Notes under the pieces: generated by a model
Database searches by the model: none
Told to the model about the DNA's origin: nothing
What the model saw: only the letters and a program-made list of their open reading frames with translations
Assembly: GCA_963773665.1 (NCBI GenBank)
Contig: CAVZBZ010000013.1
Location: 124,001-188,000, forward strand
Direction of reading: 5' to 3'
Source of the DNA: DATJLY01 sp963773665
GTDB lineage: Bacteria; Pseudomonadota; Alphaproteobacteria; ATCC43930; CGMCC-115725
Length of the DNA: 64,000 bases
Position numbers and translations under genes: made by a program
Part shown: positions 56,277 through 64,000 of the stretch, in pieces
Numbering within the stretch: position 1 is the first letter of the stretch
How the letters are laid out: each line of letters begins with the position of its first letter

Positions 56277-57332
56277 ATGGCTGAGATCTTGGGCATCGGG
56301 CTTAGCCACTACCCGGGCTTCTACATGAAGGAGGACGCCGACATGAGCGTCTTCCTCAAAGAAGTGCTGCGCGGCGGAAAAGTTCCGCTCGAAATGCGCG
56401 ATCCCGCGAACTGGCCCGATCAGATGCGCAGGGAATGGGCCTTCGATCAGGGGGCCGGCGCGGGGGCCGAGCATCGGCGCCGCGCCATCGCCGCCTTTCG
56501 CACGCTCAGAACGAAACTTGACAAGTTCGCGCCCGACCTAGTGCTGATCTGGGGCGACGATCAATATGAGAATTTCGTCGAAGATGTCGTACCGCCGTTT
56601 TGCGTTTACATTCTCGATCGCATCGAATCCCTTCCGCATGACCATGAAGAAGCGTTCATGCCGCGGACCAATGTCTGGGGCGAGGCGTCCGACACGTCCT
56701 TCACGCATCGAGGCCATGCGAGGGCCGCGCGCTTCCTGGCGAATGATCTGAGCCGGCAAGGGCTGGATCTCGCATATTCCTACCGGCTCCGGTACCGGCG
56801 CGGGCTGGCCCATGCCTTCATCATCTCCCTGCTCTATCTCGATTTCGATCGCAAGGGCTTCGATTTCCCGATCATTCCTTTCCACGTGAATTGCTACGGC
56901 GGCGATCTCATCCGTCGTCGCGGCGGGGTATCTCTTGTCGAAGGCAGCGAAGCCGATCCCCCGGCGCCATCGGCGAAAAGCTGCTTCGACGTCGGTCGCG
57001 CCGTCGCACGCGCATTTCGCGACTCCGACTTGCGCGTCGCCCTGATCGCGTCGTCGAGCTGGTCGCATGCCTTTCTGACCGAGAAGCATTACGGACTCTT
57101 TCCGGATCACATCAGCGATCGTCGCCGCCTGTCCGAATTGGAGGGGAACCGCTTCGATCAATGGCGTGACCTGGATCGGCCGGCGATCGAGGCCGCCGGC
57201 CAACACGAGCTCATGAACTGGATCTGCCTCGCCGGGGCGATGACGGAAATGGGGGCGAAGGTCGAAATCGTCAACTATCTTGAGACCTATGTCCTCAATT
57301 CCAACAAGTGCTTCGCGATATTTCGATCATGA
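56277..57332 (+). CDS. LigB-type (class III) extradiol dioxygenase
   Basis: A 351-residue LigB-superfamily enzyme read from ATG 56277 (GAAGGA upstream). First His in GIGLSHYPGF (near residue 11), IWGDDQYENF (near 97), IIPFHVNCYGG (near 203) and ASSSWSHAFL (near 260). Third LigB-type gene in the window and clearly different from those at 35757 and 41863. Its stop overlaps the ATG of the M20 gene (ATGA). Confidence 0.87.
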   Translation: MAEILGIGLSHYPGFYMKEDADMSVFLKEVLRGGKVPLEMRDPANWPDQMRREWAFDQGAGAGAEHRRRAIAAFRTLRTKLDKFAPDLVLIWGDDQYENFVEDVVPPFCVYILDRIESLPHDHEEAFMPRTNVWGEASDTSFTHRGHARAARFLANDLSRQGLDLAYSYRLRYRRGLAHAFIISLLYLDFDRKGFDFPIIPFHVNCYGGDLIRRRGGVSLVEGSEADPPAPSAKSCFDVGRAVARAFRDSDLRVALIASSSWSHAFLTEKHYGLFPDHISDRRRLSELEGNRFDQWRDLDRPAIEAAGQHELMNWICLAGAMTEMGAKVEIVNYLETYVLNSNKCFAIFRS

Positions 57333-58688
57333 GCGCAGCAGAGCTTCCTCCGATCACATCGGCACAGCAGAGATTGGCCGAGCGCGCGATATCTCTCATC
57401 GATCAAGATTTCCTGCTGAGATTGTTAACTGGTTTGATCGAGACGCCCAGCCCTACGGGGGAGGAAGGGCGCCTGGCCCGTTGGCTCGTGTCGGAAATTC
57501 AACAGCGTGGGCTTGCGGCGGACTATCAGCCGATTACGGAAAGCCGCGGCAATTGCATCGCCAGGCTTCGTGGGCGCGGCGGGGGCCGCGACCTGCTGCT
57601 CTACAGCCATCTCGATCCCACCTTCAGCGCGGACCGTGCGGACGACCGCGCGGTTCTGGGAGATGTGGTCCGCCCGGACCTGGAAGCCAAGCTCGTCATG
57701 CATGAAGACGGCCTGATCACGGGTCTTGGCATCTCCAACCCAAAAGGCGCGACGGCCTGCGCCATCGCTGCCGTCGATGCGGTGAGACGCGCCGAAACGC
57801 CGCTGACGGGGGATGTGATCCTGGGTCTTGCCGCGGGCGGCATCCATCGGCGCCCGGTCGATGCCTTGAACTGCCGTTATGAGGGCAGCCGCTACCAGGG
57901 TTTCGGCATCGGCTGCGAATATATGCTGAAACACGGCCTTACCGCGGATTACGCGATCAGCACGAAGCCCGGCTACTACATCGCGTGGGAAGAGCCGGGC
58001 CAATGCTGGTTCGTCGTCGAGGTCAAGGGCGGGATGATCTACACGGGATTACGCCACGTCGTGAAGCACCGCAATCCGCTGGTTGATGCCGGGCATCTGG
58101 TCGCGGCACTCGAAGCTTGGATGCCCGACTATACGCGTCAGCAGACGCGCGGCCAGTCTGTCGCCCCAGGGAGCCGTCGGCGCGATTGAAGGGGGATGGC
58201 CCTACAAGCCGGAATTCATTCCCGCCATTTGTCACGTCTACGTTAGCATGAACACCAACGCCGACACGTCACCTTTGGAAACGCGCCGCATTCTCGAGCG
58301 ATTTCTCGATCAGTACCGTGCAGAGAATCGCGGCGTCGAATTGGATTGTCGCATGCTGCTCTCCCAGCCGGGCTCCCGCACCGATCCTTCGAATTGGATC
58401 GTCCAGAGCTGCCGCCGTGCCCTGGAGCGCGTTGAAGGAAAGAAGCATGTCGATGTGTGCGGGCTAAGCGGCACGAGTGACACCAATATCTTGCGGCATT
58501 GGGGAATTCCGACCGTTCGATTGGGGCTACCGGGACTGATGGCTCCCGATCCAGACTGGCCGCCAATGTTCGATGCGGCACGGCTGGAGGATCTCTACCG
58601 TGTCATAAAGGTCTACATCCACACGATCATCGACACATGCGGTCGCGCGGATTGGGGCGAGCAACTCCCGAGGGGCCGCCACGCATGA
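57329..58688 (+). pseudogene. M20 peptidase (ArgE/DapE/CPG2-like), frameshifted
   Basis: Reads MSAAELPPITSAQQ; ETPSPTGEEGRLARWL and LLLYSHLDPTF (first metal His-x-Asp) are typical of M20 amidases. The expected Glu-Glu motif after GLAAGG is poorly preserved. Near 58150 the frame shifts by one base and continues as LSPQGAVGAIEGGWPYKPEFIP, then LSGTSDTNILRHWGIPTVRLGLPG (C-terminal metal region) to 58688. The start overlaps the LigB stop. Corrected length about 452 residues. It may cleave an amide bond of a nitrogen-containing substrate. Confidence 0.8.
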
Positions 58689-58853
58689 CCCGGGGCGCCC
58701 AACCGGTGACCGCGATCCGCTCATTCGATTGCTCCAATCGGCAATGCAGTGCGGTACTCCATTCGCTTCAAGGCGACGCTCGATTTGATGCTGGCGACCG
58801 CGTTACATGGTCCATCAGGAATCGTTCATAAGTCACGAGGTCGCGGTGACGAC

Positions 58854-60039
58854 GCGAGCTGGGCCTTGTGCAGCTTGATGAAGTTCTCCGCTTGGCCGCG
58901 CGCGCAGTAGATCATCTCGTAGAGATGCCCGGCAGAGCCCTCGAGCGTCGTGACGATATAGCGCGCATCGAAGCCCTGGGGAGTGGCTTCGAGACGGGCC
59001 ACGACGCGGCGCGGTTTGGTCCAGCTTTTGGCGGCATAGCGGAACTCGGTCCAGGTCCGGTGCTTTTCCTTGCCAGCCTCGGCGCGGCGCACGCAGAGAT
59101 CGTCGGCAATAGCCCTCACCTTGGCATGGAGCACATCGTTCCCGGCGAGCCCGAAGACGTAATCGACGCCGTTCTCCTCGCACCAAGCCATGGCCTCGGG
59201 GCGGGCATAGTGGCTGTCGCCGCGCCAGCAGATGCGGGTCTTGGGCCAGTGCCGACGGATGTAACGCGTCACGTGCCTAATGATGGCACGGACTTCGGAG
59301 CCGCCCGGCGTCTTGCCTTCGCGCAGGATGACGGCGACCGGCTTGCCGGAACCAGCCTCGTAAATATGGATCGGCAGGAAGCAGCGCTCGTCGTAATGCG
59401 CATTGAAGAGCGAGAGTTGCTGGTGCCCATGGACCCGGTCGAGCGTATCGTCGATGTCGAGCGTGACCGCGGCGGGCGGGCACGCCCAACTCGCGCAGAA
59501 CAGATCGACCATGGCGGCCATCATCCGCGCGATCTCGACCTTCGATGGCGCGTTCTCCAGCCGCGACATGGTCGGTTGTGAGCACAGCGCATCCCCGCTC
59601 TCCGGAAGACGCCCGACTGCCATCTTGAACACGGGGTCGGTACGCAAACTGTCGCAGTCGTCGGCGTCCTCATAGCCTGCCGCGATCAAAAACATCCGCA
59701 GTCGCAGCATCTCGATGAGCTCATGGTGGGTGCGCGCGGGATCGCGTCGGTCCATCAGGCATCGGCCCAACCGCGCGGCAAGTCCGAGACGCCGCTCCAC
59801 ATCGCGCAGCACAAGAACGCCGCCATTCGACGACAAAAGGCCGCCATCAAAAGCGACGCCCACCTTCTTGCGGCAAATCGTTGGCAACGAAAACGGCAGG
59901 AGGTTATCTTCGTCCATGGCGGGTGTGGCGCTCCGTGATCGCGGGATTGACCCTGTCTCGACAACAGAATCATGCGCGCAGTCAACGAATTACGCTACAT
60001 CCGCCAACCCAAAATCACTGCCGTCGTGAATAAGGCAGG
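58854..60039 (-). mobile_element. IS1380-family element, copy 2, truncated
   Basis: 1186 bases match 30036-31221 of the intact copy, in the same orientation. The right end is the true IS end (60039). The left 441 bases are missing, so the transposase (start 59917) loses about its last 100 codons and ends in foreign residues near 58826. It can supply an end for recombination but not an active transposase. Differences from copy 1 noticed near 59594 and 59641. Confidence 0.9.
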
Positions 60040-61326
60040 TTAGCACCAGAGTCTTCCCCCCCTGCGCCGCCGCCAGCACATTGGCGAGCGACATCTGCGC
60101 GGCCTCGTCAACGAACAGCACGTCCACCGTCTCGAACGCATCCGGGTCTGACCAGAGCCAAGCTGTGCGCCTCCGACCGAGGCGGCGCCACTGTTCAATG
60201 CCGCGAACAGATCGTCATTGCTCCTGGCAAAGAAGAGGCGGTGCTGCGGGTCTTCGATCCCCTCGGCCTTTTGGCAGCATTGCAGCGCGAGCCCCAGCTC
60301 GTCGGCCGCCTTGCTGGTCGGTTCGATCAGGTTACGGATAACTTTGTGGCTGTTGGCCGTGATGCCAACCTTCTTGCCGCGGCGAACGAGCTCGCAAATC
60401 ATGCGCGCGCCTATGAAGGTCTTGCCCGCGCTTGGCGGGCCCTGCTGGATCGGCAGGATGCCGCCCGCCAGGGGTGGGCGCAGAGCCGAACGGCCGCCTC
60501 GACGGTGCTCTCTCCCGCGCGGTACAGCGGTTCGCCGCCGACGCGCGGTCTCTCTTTGAGCAGGAGGTCGCGCGCTGCCTGGTAAGGCCCGTTGCCGCGT
60601 AAGCCGTGGTCGGCGACATAGTCGCCGAGCCGTACCAGCGCGTGGGCCATCACCTTGGTGCTGACATAGCTGTGGGCGAACGCGGCTTCCGGATGAAACC
60701 CGGCGGCGTCCTGGCGCTTCTTGATCTCGACGGTGTTGTCCGCGAAAGAGATCGCCTCGACCTTGCCGAGCTTTGCGCCACCGAGATTACAGAGCTCCTC
60801 GCCACCGCGAATTTCCGTCTCCTGCACTGGAAAGCGGTAACGATGGATGGGCGCCTGGCGGTGCCACCGACCACACCGGCAGAAACGAGACCGGAGAGGC
60901 CAGCCCGCTCCTCGAGCAAATCCTCGGCCGAGAGATCGGCCAGCCGGAAATACTCCCACCAAACCGCCTTTTCTTCCCGGCGGTGCCAATCAACGATGTT
61001 GGCCAGGATCCAACGGGCCTGTTGCTCTTCGCTCCGTTCTGCCGGATCGGCCGGAACGTCGGCCGTCAATTTTTTGATCAGCGCGTTGATCTTGATGAGC
61101 CAATCGGTGATCTTCTCGTTCGGCGCGCCCTCGCCCGGCTGCGGCCGTGGCACAGCCATACCGTCCGAGATCAGCCTAGCCCTCTGTACTTCGAGCCAGT
61201 CCCGCAATGCTGCTGCCGAGCCGCAATCGTCCTGGTTGTAGGCTCACACCGTGGCTTGGTCTCATCGGATATGAGCGGCCTGTCGCTCAGTTCCAGCTCG
61301 GCCTGGAGATTGGCGAGTGCAGTGTT

Positions 61327-62495
61327 ATACCAAGTCCGTGTGAGCGGGACTCACGTTTAGGGCTTCCCGAATCGGCGTCGAATATGATTCACCCTGGCAA
61401 ACGAGACGAGGTTTGCCATGGCAGCTCCGATTCCGCTTCGAGACGATTACGATGCCAAGGCTCTGCGGCGACTGGCGAAGGGATCGGACGATGCCGATCA
61501 GACGCGTCGGCTTCTAGCCCTGGCGGCGGTCTATGACGGGGGATCGCGGAGCGGCGCTGCCGCGATCGGCGGCGTTGGGCTCCAGACGGTGCGGGACTGG
61601 GTGCTGCGGTTCAATGCCGAAGGACCGGCTGGGCTGGTGAATGGCAAGGCGCCGGGCAATCAGCCGCTTCTTGGCGAGCCCCAGCGCGCGGCGCTGAGAC
61701 AGATCGTCGAGGACGGGCCGATCCCGGCGGTGCATGGCGTGGTGCGCTGGCGCATCATCGATCTGATCCAGTGGGTGTGGGAGGAGTTCCACCTCTCGAT
61801 TTCGAAGCAGACGATGAGCCGGGAGCTGCGCGCCATGGGCTTTCGCAAGCTGTCGGCGCGACCGCGCCATCATGCCCAGGACGCGGACGCCGCGACGGCG
61901 TTCAAAAAAATTTCGCCGCCGATCTGGCGGAGATCGCGGCGCGCGAGGCCCCAGGCAAGCCCATAGAGATATGGTTCCAGGACGAAGCCAGGGTCGGACA
62001 GAAGAACAAGATCACCCGCCGATGGGCACGCCGCGGCACGCGCCCTTCCGCGCCGCGCGATCAGCGCACCAGTTCGGCCTACATCTTCGGCGCCATCTGC
62101 CCGGCCGAGGCCAAAGGGGCCGCCCTGGTTCTGCCCCGATGCACGACCGCGGCCATGGCGCTGCATCTGGCGGAGATTTCACAAGCCGTGGCGCACGGCG
62201 CCCACGCCATCGTCGTGCTCGATCAAGCAGGATGGCACACCTCACCCAAACTGCCGGTACCGAGCAACATCACCCTGATGCCGCTGCCGGCAAGGTCGCC
62301 CGAACTGAACCCCGTCGAGAACATCTGGCAGTTCATGCGCGACAACTGGCTCTCCAACCGCATCTTCGCGTCCTACACAGACATCCTCGATCACTGCTGC
62401 TTCGCCTGGAACTCCCTCGTCAGCCAGCCTTGGAAAATAATGTCCATCGGTTCGCGCAACTGGGCTCATGCATGATGATCAGTGAGTCTTGGTAT
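61327..62495 (+). mobile_element. IS630-family element, copy 2
   Basis: 1169 bases, bounded by ATACCAAG and CTTGGTAT, opposite in orientation to copy 1 (27859-29027). Inserted in the TM0106-type gene at a TTA now seen on both sides; removing the element restores the reading frame PLADAN-TALANL. Confidence 0.93.
61418..62475 (+). CDS. IS630 transposase, two frames joined by -1 slippage
   Basis: Same two frames as copy 1: 61418-61966 (HTH part) and the C-terminal DDE frame to 62475, overlapping at A7 (61904-61910). DDE residues in WFQDEARVG, VVLDQAGWH and PELNPVENIW are intact, so it may be active. Confidence 0.88.
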
Positions 62496-63617
62496 TAGCG
62501 TCTGCGAGTGGTGCAGCGCGCTCGAAGCCGTAGAACGGCTCCAGCTGCTTGATCGAATAGCTCTCGACGCTCGCGCGCAGACCATGCCGGACGATCTGGT
62601 AAAGATCGACGAACAGGCCGGCGCGGAGCATCCGGTCGATCTCCTCCTCGCGCGTCGCATAGCGGCCCATCAGTCGCTTCAAGGCGGCCGGCTCGTAGGG
62701 GGCATAGTGGTAGATGTGCAAGCCGGGGAACTGTTCCCATCGCTCCATGACGAAATCGACGAAGGTCTCGAAAACTCGCTTCTCGTCAGCGCGAGTGAAA
62801 GCCCAGGCGCCCTCATACACGGCCGCACCCTGCGGATCCTTGAACTGATAGCCGAAGAGATACTCGAGGCCGTGCTCGCCGACGAAGGGATCGCCCTCAA
62901 GGTCGAGAAAAACGTCGCCGTCGGATGGCTCGGGCAGACGGGTGAACCCGAAGCCAGGTTCTACCGGCAGCAACTCGAACCCGCCCGTGCCCGCCGCGCG
63001 GGCCTCCACGACGGTCCCCGCTCTTGTCTCACGGGCGAGCTTCGTGTCGATCGGTTCGTAGGACCATCCGCCCAGCCTGCTCGGCACCTCGATGCGGCGC
63101 AGAATGTCAGCGCGGCCGTTCCAGCCTTGACGCGCCAGCGCGCCCTGGGCGATCACCGGGACGCCGCGGCGCATGGCTGCCAGGGTTTCGCCAACGGCCC
63201 CTTCCGTAACCTCGATGCTGTCGATGCGGACGACTTCGAGGCCAGCCTTCATCAGGTGGTCAACATAGCTTTGCTCGTGGGGAGCACCTCGCTCGTAGAG
63301 GATCTCGAGCAGCGGATCCCAAACCTTAGGTTGCGAAATGGACCCTTCCGCCACCGCCCGGTCCAGGGCCGTGAGATGATGGCAGTTGAGGTAACCGACC
63401 AGGTCGGTCGCTGTCAGAGCCAATGTGCTCCCCACCTTCTTCATGAGGCGACGGTACTTGCTTCCGGCTCATGCAGCAAAGGACGGATCGGAGTTGGTCT
63501 GCGATCCCCTGGTTTTGTGCGTCGCCCGACCGAGTGTCCTGGCCTCTGCTACACGGTCGTGCTACACACGGCCCAATGGCAGATATGCCGGCCTAGGTTT
63601 TCTGCGGCTTCCGGATG

Positions 63618-63644
63618 TGGTGGAGTTTCCCCTCGGCTCCACCA
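63618..63644. other. Inverted repeat ending like a tmRNA/tRNA 3' end
   Basis: TGGTGGAG and CTCCACCA (8-base arms) flank an 11-base loop. The right part, CCCCTCGGCTCCACCA, resembles the 3' end of tmRNA/tRNA genes, often used as integration sites. No tmRNA body is visible on either side, so it could be an att remnant, a terminator of the convergent ptsN and plus-strand transcription, or chance. Confidence 0.3.
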
Positions 63645-63674
63645 ATTCTAACGGAAATAACGCGGTAAGGCCGC

Positions 63675-64000
63675 TCACGGCTTTGCCGCTCCGAGCGCGC
63701 GGCAAAGCTCGGCGGGGCTTTGCGCGGCGCGCAATCGCCGCGCCGTCGCGGCGTTGCGCAACTGGCGCGACACGCAGGCCAGCGCCGCCAGATGATCCGC
63801 GTTCGCGTCCGCGGGCGTAAGCACGAGCGCCACGAGATCGACCGGCGTTGCGTCGATCGCCGCGAAATCGATCGGGCGCTCGAGCCGGGCGAAGAGGCAG
63901 AAGGGCCGCTCCACTCCGGGGATGCGGGCGTGCGGCATGGCGACCCCTTGTCCGACGCCCGTCGAGCCCAGCTCCTCGCGCCGCAGGAGCGCGTCCAGAA
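63675..64000 (-). CDS. ptsN: PTS IIA-like nitrogen-regulatory protein, C-terminal part
   Basis: The gene enters from the right edge. The visible 108 codons read LDALLRREELGSTGVGQGVAMPHARIPG, whose His in MPHARI is the phosphorylated residue of EIIA-Ntr/fructose-type IIA domains, then RPFCLFARLERPIDFAAID and PVDLVALVLTPADANADHLAALACVSRQL. PtsN is a phosphoryl acceptor of the PTS-Ntr chain that adjusts nitrogen/potassium regulation. Start codon outside the window. First housekeeping-type gene, so it may mark the end of the accessory region. Confidence 0.9.
   Translation of the reverse strand, partial: LDALLRREELGSTGVGQGVAMPHARIPGVERPFCLFARLERPIDFAAIDATPVDLVALVLTPADANADHLAALACVSRQLRNAATARRLRAAQSPAELCRALGAAKP

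Larger units (their letters stand above)
60040..63444 (-). pseudogene. TM0106-type RecB-like nuclease/helicase, broken by IS630, deletion and frameshifts
   Basis: Starts at ATG 63444 (MKKVGSTLALTATDLVGYLN). DTKLARETRAGTV is joined almost directly to ELLPVEPGFGFTRLPEPSDGDVFLDLEGDPF, so ~150 residues of the nuclease domain appear deleted. The RNase-H-like part follows to PLADAN, where IS630 copy 2 sits (61327-62495). On the other side the frame continues TALANLQAELELSD. Frameshifts near 61245, 60855, 60450 and 60170 interrupt the helicase part (GPPSAGKTF Walker A; DVLFVDEAAQMS Walker B). IS1380 copy 2 removes the rest. Intact relatives are about 1100 residues. Confidence 0.87.

Noticed and set aside
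60040..63444. RecB-like nuclease as a Cas4-type or CRISPR-associated gene
   Set aside because: The domain order (RecB-like, RNase-H-like, helicase) is that of stand-alone TM0106-family proteins; it is 55 kb from the array and heavily broken.

Overview
The window is GC-rich bacterial DNA. Its gene families (Rieske oxygenases, NitT/TauT and Liv ABC transporters, IS630/IS1380/IS407-type elements) suggest a soil alphaproteobacterium, Hyphomicrobiales/Rhodospirillales-like. That placement is inference; no rRNA or marker gene is present. No tRNA or rRNA gene was recognised.

Region 1 (1-5.68 kb) is one very long CRISPR array: 85 copies of a 36-bp repeat and 84 spacers of mostly 30 bp. No cas gene lies anywhere in the window, so the effector is either left of base 1 or absent. 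The last repeat is degenerate and encodes the C-terminus and stop codon of the flanking flavin monooxygenase gene.

Region 2 (5.6-24.4 kb) is almost entirely minus-strand catabolism. A VOC protein and a group A flavin monooxygenase sit downstream of a TetR regulator, with two matching dyads. Next comes a long operon: an ABC transporter of the nitrate/sulfonate/thiamine-precursor type, a triple-RidA protein, a two-subunit Rieske dioxygenase, a VOC protein, a D-tartrate-dehydratase-like enolase-superfamily enzyme and an alpha/beta hydrolase. A second transporter of the same type, a broken transposase and a phthalate-dioxygenase-like Rieske gene split by one stop codon follow, then a plus-strand RidA gene.

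Region 3 (24.4-31.2 kb) holds gene fragments and insertion sequences: an IS66/ABC-permease chimera, ferredoxin and ClC/CBS fragments, an intact IS407-type IS3 element with a 4-bp duplication, an IS3 remnant, IS630 copy 1, an IS110 remnant and an intact IS1380 element.

Region 4 (31.7-43.4 kb) is a divergent catabolic locus. The minus arm is alpha/beta hydrolase, LigB-type ring-cleavage dioxygenase and an iron/polyamine-type ABC transporter. The plus arm is Rieske alpha and beta subunits, RidA and a GntR regulator. Decayed fragments, a frameshifted LigB-type gene and an IS630 remnant follow.

Region 5 (43.5-58.7 kb) is a third catabolic locus: a Liv-type ABC transporter, an MhpD-like hydratase, an SDR, an ACMSD-like amidohydrolase, a ferredoxin, a dihydroorotase-like amidohydrolase, an IclR regulator (frameshifted), an alpha/beta hydrolase, a Rieske oxygenase, a LigB-type dioxygenase and an M20 peptidase (frameshifted). 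Similar dyads precede the operons and suggest one IclR regulon.

Region 6 (58.8-64 kb) contains a truncated IS1380 copy 2, a heavily decayed TM0106-type RecB-like nuclease/helicase gene split by IS630 copy 2, and the 3' part of ptsN. The repeated IS1380 (direct) and IS630 (inverted) copies bracket the catabolic genes between them, so the 28-61 kb block could be deleted or inverted by recombination. The overall picture is a catabolic island built from several transporter + oxygenase + ring-cleavage + hydrolase modules and eroded by IS activity and single-base lesions.
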